Assembly (NCBI GenBank): GCA_032719365.1
Contig: CM064870.1
Location: 28,599,066-28,663,065 of the forward strand
Length of the DNA stretch: 64,000 nt
Source of the DNA: Prinsepia uniflora
Taxonomy: Eukaryota > Streptophyta > Magnoliopsida > Rosales > Rosaceae
Direction: 5' to 3'
Part shown: in pieces, positions 22,722 to 36,223 of the stretch
How the letters are laid out: each line of letters starts with the position of its first letter
How positions within the stretch are numbered: the first letter of the stretch is position 1
The notes under the pieces: generated by a model
What the model was told of the DNA's origin: nothing
Databases searched by the model: none
What the model saw: the letters and a program-made list of their open reading frames with translations, nothing else
Translations under genes and position numbers: made by a program

Positions 22722-25586
22722 TGTCAGGACCCACCCCGGTTTCACCCCGAAACCCGAGGTAAATCCCGCTCCCGTCAGACTCCCCGACACAACACCCAAG
22801 TACAACTCACTCAAATCCAGTCAGACGCAGGAGTAATTAAACAAAATATTTCGACGTTATCGTTTACAGAGCGTAGTACGAAACACAAGGAAAAATAAAA
22901 CTGGTAAAGTACACGCACACGGGAAACTCTAAACTATTCTGGGATCCCTCACGTCCCTTCTATGCCTCGGACTCTGCCTCGACGTCAAGACCCCGCGTTC
23001 GCTCCACAACCTGGAGGGCAATTTAAAACAGAAGGTGTGAGTGGACCAAAAAGAATAAAAGTTTCGAAAACCATTTGATAACAAAACAGGGTTTGGCCCT
23101 CCGTTTTGAAAACCACATGCATAACCAACAGTTATTAACACAGTTATAAATCAATTTACCATAAACCGCATCATAAGAAACAGAAACACTATAAACCAGT
23201 TAGAAAAATCACAACATGTGAATCATAAAACCATATCAGAAATCATAACATCACATCAACATTTTCCCGATCAAACCTGCTGGACCTATCCGAGTCTTTA
23301 AACTCCCGAGTCTTTAAACTCAATCCAGGCCTTAATCATATCCGAGTCTTTAAACTCAAGGCCTACGGGGGAAATATCAATATATCCGAGTCTTTAAACT
23401 CCCGAGTCTTTAAACTCAATCCGGGTCTTTAAACCCAATCCGGCCGGTCCCCCGTCACATATATCCGGGTCTTTAAACCCAATATCCAGATCCAGCAAAT
23501 CCAATCCCAAAACCATTTGAAAACCATTTACTAATCCACATCCAGACCCGAATTCGAAATCACTGGTCCGATACCCTTCCGGCATCCAGAACCGTCATTC
23601 CGAACCCACATCCGGAATACCACTTTTCAAGCCTTTGACCCAAAACAAAACCTTGATTCTTAAAATCATGTCCCAAAACCCCTTAAAATCATTGAAATCA
23701 TTTATCTTCCCAAAATCACCATTTTCTCGTAAAACGTGCTAAAACTGTACTTTCTCGTAAAACGTGCAAACATGTAAAACTAACAAAACATATTCGAGAA
23801 ACATAAAACCATAAACAAAACCATAAAACAATTATAGAAAACAGTTATGCATGTTCGAGTTTAAGGAAAAGGGTCCACTCACAGTACTGAGCCCTAGTCG
23901 CGTCCCGAACGTCCAGCACGTTCCTCGGCTTCCTCGGGAAATCCCGATCCTGTCAATCACCATCAAAATACGTCACTATTACATCTACAAACACTAACCT
24001 AAATTCCCTCAAAAATCCCCGAATCCTAAACCTAAAACCCGGGACCCTAAACTTTCACCCTCGCGGAACTAACCTCAAACGACGTCCGATTGACTCGAAA
24101 CCAACTCCATTGAATTCACCAGAACTCCTGGACCAAAATCCATGTTGACCGTTTTCCCCAACGCCGCCGCACGCGCCCCCACGCGCCGCCCAAAGTGGCT
24201 GCGCATGGCCCTCACGCGCCAGTTACAGTGTCACCCCCAACCTCGAGTGCACTGTGCTGAACCGGCCGCTGCAACTGGACCGGCGAGACTCAATCTCCGT
24301 CGTCCCGCCACCATCCCACCTCCTTCCTTTACCATTTTCTTCGTCCAAACCTGCCCTAATCAGTCCCCAACTCCATTCACCTCGATTCATCTCCTACATC
24401 GTCGACTCAGGCTCGAACCAGACGGCCCCAAACTCCTCTGCTTCACGATCCAGCCACCCAGCTCACCTCCCTTCACGGTGGCTTCACCAAACTATTCCCT
24501 GGACCACACTGAACCTAAACCAACCTTCCTAGACCTTCGACTCAGCCCCTACCTTCACAACTCGCCGTTTGAACCCACGGCCAAAACAGAGTACTGAAGG
24601 TCCCTCCGTCGTGCTCTCCACCACCGTGCACCACCCATCACGGCAGCACACTCAAACGATTCCTAGGACTCTCAGGAGTCTCATCCTAACCTCCAGATCC
24701 CTCGACTCTAGCCCTAGGTCCACGACTTTCCAAATGAAATCCACGGGAAAAACAGAGCAAAGATCTCACCTGTCGATTGCAACTCTGCCGTGCACACCGC
24801 CGCGTACTACGGTGTTCGTTGGCCTCCCTGCAGTCTCCTCAGCCTCCCCTTGCCTTGGTTTGAGCCACTCCACGGCGTAGCCACCACCTCGAACTCACGG
24901 TCTCCTTGTTTCCCCCAAAACCTTTGCCGCACCACCGCCGTGCCGCCGTGCACGATTGCACCACCAAATCACGACCAGCAGCTTCCTCTTACCTCCCTGT
25001 TCCTCTCTCACTCACCAGGACTCGTCAATTACCACGATCAATCCTCACCTTCTCCTCACAAGCTCTCTCTGTTTCTCTGTGTTTCGAAGAACACTACACG
25101 GGTAAGCACGAGTGCACCCCAAATAATTGGGCTGTAACACACAGGATTCTCCCAGAATCCTCTAGCCCCTTGCCACATGTCACCAATCCTCCTTACTCTC
25201 TCACCACTCTCACCAAATGGCTCCATCCCAGCCGTCCATTCCCTTCTTTCTGTACAAATCCCAATGTGCAGAAAGACCAAAATACCCTCCAGTTTTACAC
25301 ATTTTTACGGTTTTACCAAAACTTCCTAGACCCGTAACTCTCGCCTCGTAAGTCCGATGAATACGTGCCGCCTGTCATCGAACTCAGGACGTCGAAAGCT
25401 ACCTAACCATCCTAGGTCAACCTACCAAAACTCGATTATTAAAAAAGGCAACTATTTTGCCCAACCCAGGGGCAAAATCGTCATTCTACGCCAACGACTT
25501 TATCGGGACCAACTAACTACGGATTAACCTTGCTAATCACACCTTAATTAGTCGACTAATCCCGGCTCTCGGGACGGGTTGTTACA
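22722..25586 (-). mobile_element. Solo LTR f (minus sense) inside gag of unit 1, TSD GGGAT
   Basis: The plus-strand ends are TGTCAGGACCC at 22722 and GGGTTGTTACA at 25586. GGGAT occurs at 22717-22721 and 25587-25591. Length is 2865 bp. It is related to LTR e (6042-9156) in reverse orientation. The proline- and arginine-rich ORFs between 24142 and 25337 have no recognisable domain and fall in the GC-rich LTR leader. Confidence 0.93.
23013..23883 (-). other. Structured leader domain of solo LTR f
   Basis: Minus sense. TGTGAGTGGACC (plus 23872-23883) is a perfect complement of plus 23036-23047. Plus GGAGGGC (23013-23019, acceptor side) pairs with GCCCTCC (23096-23102). CATGCATAAC and GTTATGCATG form the inner helix (near plus 23110 and 23845). 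Between them is an array of GAGTCTTTAAACTC units (23291-23484). Confidence 0.6.
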
Positions 25587-25591
25587 GGGAT

Positions 25592-26239
25592 CCTCTGACT
25601 CGATGCTCCAGGAAAAGAATGCTCTCGGTGTCGCACACTGCCCGAGTACTGTGGCCGGGCAGGTAAACTGGCCTCCACTCTAACAGGAACGTCTGACAAC
25701 TCCCTAAAAGTAGCAAATGAGCCGGCTGTCACAATGGCTCTAATCTCTCCTCGAAGACCCAACTCGAATCGACGACACTACTCAGCCTCGGTTGCCACAA
25801 ATGCAGGAGCAAATCGGGACAACATCTGGAATCTCTGCGCATACTCGGCCACTGTCATACTCCTTTGCTTCAACTGCAGGAACTCCGCCTCTTTGGCATC
25901 CCGAAAGGAGCAAGGATAATACTGGTCCAAGAACCGCTCCCGGAAAGTCTCCCACGTCACAATATGTGCATCCCAGCCGGACAACTTCAGCGTATACCAC
26001 CACTTATACGCTGCTCCATCTAGCAGAAACGTAGCTAACAAGACCCGGTCCTCTGGAGGACAATGCATCACCCCAAAAATACGCTCGAGCCGGGTGATCC
26101 ATCAGTGAGCTTCCTCTGGGTCTGCCCCACCGCTGAAAGTAGTAGCCCCAAGTCGCTGGGCTCGCTCAATCGAAGCGCTCTCAGTCCCTCTCGCCGCGTC
26201 GTCTTCAGGTCGTGGAGGGAGTTCACGTCTCAGAGGCAA
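25592..26239 (-). pseudogene. gag 5' part of unit 1, broken
   Basis: It encodes the retrotransposon gag domain (W-FRERFLDQYYP and LKQRSMTVAEY are recognisable), which forms the particle. The start codon has changed to TTG (26237-26239; unit 2 has ATG). A TGA replaces an Arg codon shortly after (in the H-R-W motif near 26105). Further frame changes follow at about 25775 and 25560. It ends at the inserted solo LTR. Confidence 0.9.
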
Positions 26240-26322
26240 GATCGATCGTACGCTGAAAGAGGCATAGAGTTAGTAAAACAACCTAGATATGACCTCGTAC
26301 CGACACAAACCAACAAACCTAT

Positions 26323-26334
26323 GCTCTGATACCA
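26323..26334 (-). other. Primer binding site of unit 1 (initiator Met tRNA type)
   Basis: The minus strand reads TGGTATCAGAGC two bases after the 5' LTR end. This is the common plant initiator-Met tRNA complement, used to prime minus-strand DNA. Confidence 0.92.
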
Positions 26335-26336
26335 AT

Positions 26337-29055
26337 TGTCAGGACCCGTCCCAAATATCACCTCGATACCCAGGACGAACCCTGCTCCCGTCTGACAATC
26401 ACACTTAAAGTACCAAAATAACCTTAATACCACCATAAACATAACTATAAGACGAAGGAGTAAATATAATACAACTGTCAGTCAGAGCATAGTTCTACAA
26501 AATGGGCACAAAATCCTACTATGCTAATCTCGCAACGGAAGAATATCGGAAGCTCTATGCCTCGATTCCTGCCTCAACGTTCACCCCAACGCTATCACCA
26601 CGACCTGGAGGGAAATTTTAAAACCAAAAGTGTGAGTGGACTAGAATAAATAAATAAAAGTTTCAAAAACAGTTTATCATCAAATCAGAGTTAAGGAAAA
26701 ATAATAATAATATTTGTTCCCTATGTTTTGAAAACATGCATGCCTAACGAATATTCTGAAACCACAACATCAACAATATAATGTATTTCATAAACCACTA
26801 TATTAAAACCACGTCTGATCAAACCTGCTGGGTTTATCCGAGTCTTTAAACTCAACCAGGCCTAAAATGTAATCCGAGTCTTTAAACTCAATAGGCCTAT
26901 GGGGGTAATATCATAAGTGTCCGAGTCTTTAAACTCCCGAGTCTTTAAACTCAATCTGGGCCCGTCCCCCATCCATCAGAACATCCGGGTCTTTAAACCC
27001 ATATCCAGATCCAGCAAATCCAATCCAAATTCAATGTAAAACCATTTCTAAATCCATAGCCAAACTCGAATTCGAAATCCCCGGTTCGAAGCCCTTCCGG
27101 CGTTCAGAACCGTCATTCCGAACCCAAATCCGGAAATCCACTTTTTAAACCAAACCCACGATTATCAAAAATCATGTTTCATAATCCATTTATCATCATC
27201 AAAAAACAATTATAAATTGAAATCCCTAAGTATGGCATCAAAATCCGAAATCCAGCTTTTTCTCGAAAAACGTACGAAAATCTGAAAATGCCTCGAAAAA
27301 CGTGCAAGCAAATCAATCACATATAATCACATATAAACATCATTAAAAGCATAAAAACATACTTAAAATAATAAAACATAATTAAAAACAGTTAGGCATG
27401 CTTGAAAGAAAAGAAAGAGTCCACTCACGAATCCGAACGAGTCAATCGCGCTCCGTGCGCTCCTCGACCGTCTCAGACGTCTCCCGTCCTGTCAATATGC
27501 ACCAAATAGGGTCACAAATACATCAAGAATACTAACCCTAATTTCCCCAATTTTTTGGGAATTTATTCATATTTTAATCTTAGACCCTAAACCGTCCGGA
27601 TTCCCGAACTATCTCATAACATCGTCCGATTAACCCGAAAATCACACCAATGGATTCCTTAGGACATTTGGAACCAAAACCATGTTGGAAGTTTGGCCGG
27701 AATCCTCCCCACGTGCCTCCCGCGCCGCCCAAAGTGGATGCGCGTGGGCCTCACGCGCCTGCTACAGTGCATCTTCAACCTCGAGTCACCCGGTTCAACT
27801 GTGTTGAACCGGCGTGACCGGTTCTCTGTAATTCCTCCCCCATTTCAGTTTCTTTCAATCCCAATAGCCTCGTCCAGTCCTAAGCAATCTAACCCCATCC
27901 TAACATCGAAGAATCACGGCCTAAAACCCCTCGACTTCGTCTTCGAAACAGACGGACTGTGAGCCATGTTTTGGCCGCCGGCCACCCAGGTCCTCCCCCG
28001 TCACGGCGACCATCCTAGACGACTCCTAGGACCTCCCTGAACCTCACTTCACTCACCAATTCCCTCGACTCTAGCCCAGAGTCCACGATTCTTGAAAACA
28101 AAATCACGGGACAAACAGGGGATTCGATGCTTACCTTCGAGTCGTCCACCGCTGTCTGCACCGCCGTGTGCCACGGTGCTCGTTGAGTCCCTTGCAGTCT
28201 CCTGAGCCACATATTCCCTTGGTTTGAGCCACCACACGGCACAACCACCGCCACAGTCCACCGTCTCTCTGTTTTTCCCAGAAATTCCAGCCGTCCACCG
28301 TCGTGTCTCCGTGCACGATTCCACTTCAAAACACGATCAACAGCTCACTCTTGTCTCTCTGTCACTCTCTCAATCCACCAAACTCTTCCACACACCCTGA
28401 ATCGATCACCCACTCTCAATTTCTTCCTCTCTGTTTCTCTGTGTCGAAGCCAAACGAACGAGATCAAATTGGACAATTTGTGGCCGTGCACATTTTAGAC
28501 GTGCCTAGAACCCTCTGGTTCTGTCCCACGTGTCTACATTCCCATGGACCAGCACAAAATATCCCACTCCACTCAAGACAAGTGGCCTTATCTGATTAGG
28601 CTTAAGGGGAAAAAGGCTAAAATGCCCCTAGGTTTAAAATTACCTTTTTACCCTCACACTTTCCAGACCCGTAACTAGGTCGTCCGACGTCCGATGACAG
28701 CGTGCCGCCTGTCGTTGTACTCAGGACGTCGAGACCTATCTAACGGTCCTCGGTCTACGTGAAAATCGCAAGTCTAAGAAAAAGTCAACATTTTCCTCGA
28801 TTAGTCAAAATTACGGTAACGCCCTCAATCTTCCGCACATCATAACTTTTTCTCCGATTGTCCGAATTGGACATGCCACCTATCTACGGACTCGTGACGT
28901 CCTAAACTACGTCACGGTCAATGGTCAACACTCATCCAACCTGTAAATCAAAAAGTCAACTTTTGACCCACTATTCACAAGGGCAAAATTGTCCTTTTAT
29001 ACAAAACTTTACAAAATTTACATTTTTACCCTTCCCGAAGGTACGGGTTGTTACA
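26337..29055 (-). mobile_element. Middle LTR, shared by units 1 and 2
   Basis: 2719 bp, plus-strand ends TGTCAGGACCC and GGGTTGTTACA. It is the 5' LTR of unit 1 and at the same time the 3' LTR of unit 2, the mark of a tandem duplication. It has the leader domain: GTGAGTGGACT (minus sense of 27418-27428) pairs with 26632-26642. It also has a TTTAAAGA hairpin array at about 26838-27002. Confidence 0.93.
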
Positions 29056-29067
29056 ATCTACCCCCCT
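29056..29067 (-). other. Polypurine tract of unit 2
   Basis: Minus-strand AGGGGGGTAGAT directly before the LTR start at 29055, identical to that of unit 1. Confidence 0.9.
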
Positions 29068-29130
29068 AAAAAGAATTTCGTCCCCGAAATTCAGTGAAAC
29101 AAGTAAGGGTACTGCTCGCTCATTAAGGCC

Positions 29131-32100
29131 TCAGGTTCCCAAGTCCTCCACTTGATGATTTCTCCACAATACCTTAACCAAGGGAACCGTCTGCCTCCGT
29201 AAGACCTTATCCTTCCCATCCAAAATCGTTACTGGCTGCTCTTCAAAACTCAAGTCTTCCCTCAGTTCAACAGGTTGTGCTTCCAGAACATGTGAATCAT
29301 CCCGTAGGTACTTCCGAAGCATAGATACATCAAAGACATTATGTACCTTTTCCAGGTCTGCTGGTAAGGCCAACCGATAAGCAACAGGACCAATCCGCTC
29401 TAAGATCTCATAAGGTCCAATGTAACGAGGACTCAACTTCCCTCATCTGCCAAACCGTACGATTCCCTTCCAAGGAGATAGCTTCAAGAAAACCCAGTCT
29501 CCTACTGAAAATTCCAAATCCCTTATCCTACGGTCGGCATAGCTCTTCTGTCGGTCCTGAGCTGCCTTCAGTCGATCTCGAATCAGTGCCACTTTTTCCT
29601 GCGTAAGATCTACCAGCTCGGAAGTAGTCAATCTCCTCTCACCAACCTCGGTCCAACACAACGGAGTTCGACACTGTCTCCCACACAAACCCTCATAAGG
29701 AGCCATCCCAATACTCTCCTGATAACTGTTATTGTAGGCGAACTCCATCAAAGGTAGATGAGACTCCCACGTACCCTGAAACTGCACACAAGCTCGCATC
29801 ATATCCTCCAGAATCTGTATAGTCCGCTCAGACTGTCCATCGGTCTGAGGATGAAATGCAGTACTGAAATGTAGCTTTGTCCCAAAATCTTCCTGTAAGC
29901 TTTGCCAAAACCGGGAAGTAAACCTCGGGTCTCTGTCCGATACTATCGACTCTGGAGTCCCATGCAGCCGAATAATCTTGTCAATGAACAACTGTGCAAA
30001 CTGCGCCAACCTGAAGTTCTCCCGTACTAGCAAGAAATGAGCAGACTTCGTAAGTCTATCCACGATCACCCACACGCCATCGTGTCTCTTCGGTGTTCTG
30101 GGAAGCTTGAATACAAAATCCATCGTCAGGTGATCCCATTTCCACTCGGGGATCGGCAAAGGTTGCATTGCTTCATAGGGTCTCTGCCGTTCAGCTTTCA
30201 CCTGTTGGCAGATCAAACATCTACTGACATACTCGGAAATCTCACGTTTCATACCTGACCACCAGTAATGCTCTCGAAGTGTACGATACATCTTGGTCCC
30301 ACCAGGATGCATCGCATAAGCTGAACAGTGAGCCTCATCCAGTATCACCTTCTTCAAGGTTTCGTTCTCGGCTACAAACAACCGTCCATCCTTAATCAAA
30401 GCTCCATCCTCGTGAATCTCAAAGTCCTGTCTCTCTCCAGCCTCGACCTCAATCCATATGATGCCCAAAATGGGGTCCTCATACTGAGCATCAATAACCT
30501 GATCAATCAAAACAGGTCGCACGTGGAAACTCGCTAGGAGTGCTCCCTGACCATCCACAGTCAACTCTACTCCCAGTCTACGGAGCTCAACCAACAAAGG
30601 TAACCGGACCGTTCTCAGATGCGACAAAGAACTAGCTGACTTCCTGCTCAACGCATCGGCTACCACATTAGCCTTTCCTAGATGATACTCGATAGTACAG
30701 TCGTAGTCCTTAAGCAACTCCAACCATCGGCGTTGTCTCAGATTCAGTTCCTTTTGAGTGAACAGATACTTTAAACTCTTGTGGTCCGTGAAGATCCTGC
30801 ACCTCTCGCCATACAAATAATGTCGCCAAATCTTCAGTGCATGAACCACAGCAGCAAGTTCCAAATCATGAGTAGGATAGTTCATCTCATGGGGTTTCAA
30901 CTGTCGGGAAGCATAAGCAATCACTTTCCCATGCTGCATCAACACACATCCCAAACCTTGTAAAGAATCGTCACTATAAACCTCGAACTCCCCACTGTCG
31001 TCTGGAAGGGCCAACACAGGAGCCGATGTCAACCGCCTCTTTAGCTCCTGGAAACTCTGCTCACAGTTCTCATCCCAATCAAACTGAACTCCTTTCCGAG
31101 TCAACCGTGTCAACGGAGCAGCAAGGATAGAAAAACCCTCAATAAAACGCCTGTAATAACCTGCTAACCCCAGAAAACTCCTGATCTCTGTCACCGTCTT
31201 GGGCTGTTCCCAATTTTCTACCGCCTCAACCTTCTGAGGATCCACTCTGATGCCCTCGGCTGAAATCACATGTCCTAGAAATCCAACACTGGTCAACCAA
31301 AACTGACACTTGCTCAACTTCACATACAACTGATGCTCTCTTAGGGTCTTAAGCACTATCTTGAGATGCTTCTCGTGCGCCTTTGCACTCTTCGAATACA
31401 CCAAAATGTCATCAATGAAGACAATCACAAAACGATCCAAATACGATCGGAACACTCGGTTCATAAGATCCATAAAAGCTGCTGGGGCATTAGTCAATCC
31501 AAAAGGCATCACAACAAACTCGTAATGACCGTACCTGGTCCGAAAGGCCGTCTTAGGTACATCCTCCTCTTTGACCCGTAACTGATGGTATCCGAAGCGA
31601 AGATCAATTTTCGAAAAGTACTGTGCTCCCTTCAACTGGTCAAACAAATCATCAATCCGGGGTAAGGGATACTTATTCCGAATGGTTACCTTATTCAACT
31701 GTCTGTAGTCAACACACAATCTCAAACCTCCATCCTTTTTCTTAACGAACAGTACAAGCGCTACCCAAGGTGACATACTCGATCGAATGAATCCCATATC
31801 GACCAACTCTTGTAACTGGGCCTTAAGTTCCCTCAATTCTGCATGTGCCATGCGATAAGGAGTCTGTGAAATAGGCTGTGTACCTGGTAAAAGATCAATC
31901 GTGAACTCGATCTCTCGATGAGGTGGTAATGCTGGAAACTCCTCGGGAAAGACATCGGGAAACTCTCGTACCACTGGTATATCCTCCGCCCTCACTGGCG
32001 AAGCACATGTATCCACCACATGAGCTACGTAACCCTGACACCCCTTACGCAACAGCTTGCTAGCCTCAAGTGCCGAAATAACTCCAGTAGGAAGTGCACG

Positions 32101-32605
32101 TTGATCATCTTGAAACATAGTCTCTGGTAATCCTGGACTCCGAAAAGTCACTCTCCTGTCGAAGCACTCGATAGAAGCATGATGTCTCGTCAACCAGTCC
32201 ATACCCAGGATAACATCGAAATCCGGTAACTCCAACAGTAGCAAGTTTGCCACTAACTCAACCTCACATACCATCATCGGACACTCTCTCAGAACCTGAG
32301 TCCCTACCAACACCTCCCCAGTAGGTGTACTCACCCCTAAGGCACAATCCAAGGTAGACACCTCCCTCTCCGTAACCAGACTATAACTCCGGGCTATAAA
32401 TGAATGAGTAGCCCCGGGATCTATCAAAACAAAAATAGTGTGACCAAGTATGGTAAGTGTACCTGTCATCACTCCTGGTGCTGATCTGGCCTCCTGCTGG
32501 GTCATAGCGAAAACTCGCGCCTGAGGTCCTGACGACCTACCGCGCCCTCTAGAACTGCTCGTGGCACCACCGCCACCCCTAGGGCATGCTGCCCCTGACA
32601 CTGAA
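29131..32605 (-). pseudogene. pol of unit 2 (protease, RT, RNase H, integrase, chromodomain), nearly open
   Basis: A single open stretch of more than 1000 codons (32601-29443) encodes the protease (DPGATHSFI), RT with intact FIDDILVYS (Asp pair at 31408-31413), RNase H with the DHKSLKYLF and ADALSR regions, the integrase zinc finger (HPGGTKMYR...CLICQQ) and the DDE core (MDFV, SDRDPRFT, SERTIQ). It is broken by one TGA (CGA to TGA, 29443-29445) after the integrase core. A 5-bp deletion near 29143 truncates the chromodomain after NHQVE. Upstream it is cut from gag by the solo LTR at 32606. Function would be RNA-templated copying and integration in nuclei. Chromodomains of this lineage bind modified histone H3 (family knowledge). 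Confidence 0.95.
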
Positions 32606-35216
32606 TGACAGGACCCGTCCCAATCCCACTGGGACCACCCGGGGACGTGCCCCGCTCCCGTCTGACAATGACTCTAAACATACCAAACTTACCCTTTAAA
32701 TAAAAACCGAATACTTAAATAGATAGATAATGTACTACAACAGTGTTTAAAGCGATACTGTCAGACAAGGGAAAGTAAAATACAACACGTGAGCACAATA
32801 GTCAGAGTACATTTATTCGGTGCTCAACCTACCCACAAGTGGGTGTACAGGTGCACAGCTAAGCAAACTAAACCTCTGCCTCCTCCTCCGGGTCCTCCTC
32901 CTCTATTTCCGTGTCAGGGTCTGGAGGGGTCAGTAAAACAAGGGTGAGTGGGCCAAAAATATCAGTTTATAAAACAATTTATAAATAACTAATCATAAGG
33001 TTTTACCCCTCCGTTTTCCAAATCTTGCATGCAGTGAAAATATAATATTATAATGAAATCATAACCATAAAACCACAATAATAATCGAAAGGAGAAACTA
33101 ACATATCAGTGCACTGTAAAACCCAACCCAAATGATGTCACGGTTCTAAGGCTACGCGTTGCCACTCAGGGTCTCACACCCGAGACTCTCTAGGTACATC
33201 AGCTTCCGGTATCCCGGTCACTGCCCGAGGTATATGAACATGCCTTCTTGAGAGTAAGCAGCCCAACGGGGGTCAACTCCACTCAGTCAGGGCCCCGTGA
33301 CTACTCCAGGGTCCACCCAGGCCAACGACCCTCCCTGGAGGAGACAATATACACAGGTAGGAAAGTACAGTACAATAACAGTATAGTTTACCCTACGCCC
33401 CCCCGAACATCCCAAACAAAATCCACATATAATCTAGACTGGTCTCATGCCCAAAACATTGTAATAGCATATATACACAGTTCATATAAGACTCATCGAA
33501 ATCATAAGTGGAAATAGTAAAACAATTTATGCATGCAAGCCATTTATAAATCAAACAGCCCACTCACACTCGGTCGTTGCTGCTCAACGATCTCTAAAAC
33601 CTGTATTTTTATACTTGAGGGTTACTTAAGGACTCTATAACATCAATACCAAGACCCTAGAACAGATCCGCCTCAAAATCGCAGCCCGGGCACTATTCCT
33701 GGTGCTTCAAACCCCATTTTAACTAATCTAACGATCTCCGATCGACACGAAACCACCTCCATTGGATCCGTATCGTCGAAACCTTGAAAATGGTATCGGC
33801 CCCACCAAAATCACTGTTCACACGCGCCCCCACGAGCCTGGTCAACGCGTGGGTCGACGCTGCTACAGTACTGCTGACGTCAGCATGACGTCATCACTGA
33901 CACTTGTCAGGTGACACGTGGCATGTTCTGATTGGTCCCTGGTCTGACAACATCTGACAGGACGACGTCAGCATGACGTCAGATGTGACGTCAGCATGAT
34001 GACATCATCATGCTACAGTACCGGGTTAGCCCGTTTGATTAGAACCGTGTCGCCGTCGACCCACGGCTTAACCCGATTCCACCGTACAATTCCGGCCACC
34101 ATTTTCGACGGGGTTCATCCCTATAGGGTCGTCTAGGTCTGTTCTATGGTTCTACAACCTCAAAATCGAAAGAAAACGAGAAGAAACTCACCAATCCTTG
34201 TTGAACTTCACGGCCAGGAATCCGGTCGTCGTCTCCGGCGATCCACGCCGTCTCAGTCGTCCAAGACAGTCCCAAACAGCTCGTTTCTAGCCCTAGGACA
34301 TGTCCATAAACAATAGATCGATTTCTAGGCATTAAAACGGGTTGGTTCGAAACAAGGGAGTAAAAACGGGTTCTCGGGTTTTCGGCCTTACCGTCGCCGT
34401 GTCGCCGCCGCAGCCTTCGTCGTCGCCCAGTTATGCTCCTGGGGTCCTCACGGTGTAGACTGGAGCTTCCCTTGCGTTGAGGTGGTGTGGATGTCGCGGT
34501 TTGCTTCGTGGACCCAATTCCTTAGTGTTTCGGGTCTGTGTTTTGCACGGGATTTTCAGAGCAGGGACAGGGGTGGTGGTTGCCGGTGACGCACGGTGAT
34601 GATGATCAGATGATGGTGGTGTTGTTGGTGGTCATCTGGTGGTGTGAGGGCGGCTGGTTTGTGTGTTTGGGTCGAGAGAAAATGGGAAGAAGATGCACGG
34701 GTTAGAGGGGATGGATGTGTGTGTTTGTGAGAAAACATGGAGGATGATCGTGCATGAAGAAGAAAAAGCAGATAGGATGAAGGGCTGGGATTCATTTGGG
34801 CAGGGATCCAACGGCTGGGGATAAATGGAGGGAAAAATAAATGATTATAAAATGAGGGAATAGTGTAATGTTGCTTTATTGGAATAGTATGGATTTGGAT
34901 GAGTGACACTTGTCACTTATCCGCTTATTTTAATTCAAATTTGAATTTGCACGGATTCCCATAATAAATTAATATTTTATTCCGTTGTTCTCGGTCCGTA
35001 AATTCTGCTAAAACGCTTCCTTGACCATAACTTCCTCATACGAACTCCGACTTCGGCGTGCCGCCTGTCTACGGATTCGTGACGTCCCGACCTACGTCAT
35101 AGTCATGGGTCGAAGTCCAAATTATTTCCCGGGTCAAAAGTCAAAGTTTCCCCCCTTCAGGGGTAAAATAGTCGTTTTACATTAAAATATTATTATTCTC
35201 GGTTCGGGTCGTTACA
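32606..35216 (-). mobile_element. Solo LTR h (minus sense) between gag and pol of unit 2, TSD CTGAA
   Basis: Plus-strand ends TGACAGGACCCGTCC (32606) and GGGTCGTTACA (35216). CTGAA occurs at 32601-32605 and 35217-35221. 2611 bp. The gag frame continues across it (GRSTASV joins SGAA). It contains a cluster of TGACGTCA palindromes at about 33870-34015. Confidence 0.95.
32923..33567 (-). other. Structured leader domain of solo LTR h
   Basis: Minus sense. GTGAGTGGGC (plus 33558-33567) is a perfect complement of plus 32944-32953. Both arms differ from the GGAC/GTCC of other LTRs (A-T to G-C). Plus GGAGGGGT (32923-32930) pairs with ACCCCTCC (33005-33012), again changed on both sides. TTGCATGCA and TGCATGCAA form the inner helix (near 33531 and 33026). 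Confidence 0.6.
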
Positions 35217-35221
35217 CTGAA

Positions 35222-36128
35222 GCAGTACTCCGCCCGGGTTCTGCTGTACCTCGGCCTACTCCACCCTCCTGAGCTAACAATGTGCACTCTCTCCGAAAGT
35301 GGCCACGCTCTCCATAATAATAGCAAACATCTCTACCGGGTCCACCAGTCTGTCTCCCAGTAGAAGCAACAGAAGTAGCACTCGCCTGAGGAGTCGGCTG
35401 TGCTCTAGCTCCCCGAAATCTAGAGCCCTGAAAACTGCGTGGTCTGCCAAACCGGGCTCCACCAGCCGATGCTTCGGGGTCCTCTGACTCGATGCTCCAG
35501 GAAAAGAATGCTCTCGGCATCGCACACTGCCCGAGTACTGTGGCCGGGCAGGTAAACTGGCCTCCACTCTAACAGCAGCGTCTGACAACTCCCTAAAAGT
35601 AGCAAATGAGCTGGCTGTCACAATGGCTCTAATCTCTCCTCGAAGACCCAACTCAAATCGACGACACTACTCAGCCTCGGTTGCCACAAATGCAGGAGCG
35701 AATCGGGACAACATCTGGAATCTCTGCTCATACTCGGCCACTGTCATACTCCTTTGCTTCAACTGCAGGAACTCCGCCTCTTTGGCATCCCGAAAGGAGC
35801 AAGGATAATACTGGTCCAAGAACCGCTCCCGGAAAGTCTCCCACGTCACAATATGTGCATCCCAGCCGGACAACTCCAGCGTATACCACCACTCATACGC
35901 TGCTCCATCTAGCAGAAACGTAGCCAACAAGACCCGGTCCTCTGGAGGACAATGCATCATCCAAAAAATACGCTCGAGCCGGGTGATCCATCTGTGAGCT
36001 TCCTCTGGGTCTGCCCCACCGCTGAAAGTAGTAGCCCCAAGTCGCTGGGCTTGCTCAATCGAAGCGCTCTCAGTCCCTCTCGCCGCTTCGTCTTCAGGTC
36101 GTGGAAGGAGTTCACGTCTCAGAGGCAT
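35222..36128 (-). pseudogene. gag of unit 2, broken
   Basis: Start ATG at 36126-36128. The gag domain is open for 153 codons to 35667 and then hits a stop after FVATEAE. The remainder runs in shifted frames through a Gly/Arg-rich stretch to the zinc knuckle. The knuckle reads CYYYGERGHFRREC: the second Cys is Tyr (codon 35314-35316), so the CCHC nucleic-acid-binding motif is damaged. Unit 1 keeps it. Confidence 0.92.
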
Positions 36129-36211
36129 GATTGATCGTACGCTGAAAGAGGCATAGAGTTAGTAAAACAACCTAGATACGACCTCGTACCGACACAAACC
36201 GACAAACCTAT

Positions 36212-36223
36212 GCTCTGATACCA
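36212..36223 (-). other. Primer binding site of unit 2 (initiator Met tRNA type)
   Basis: Minus-strand TGGTATCAGAGC, two bases from the LTR end at 36226. Confidence 0.92.

Noticed and set aside
24142..25337. Overlapping Pro/Arg/Ser-rich ORFs in solo LTR f
   Set aside because: They lie in the GC-rich LTR leader, have no domain, and sister LTRs break the frames.
34556..34909. His/Pro-rich ORF on minus in solo LTR h
   Set aside because: Low-complexity translation of CT-rich leader DNA next to the LTR promoter region.
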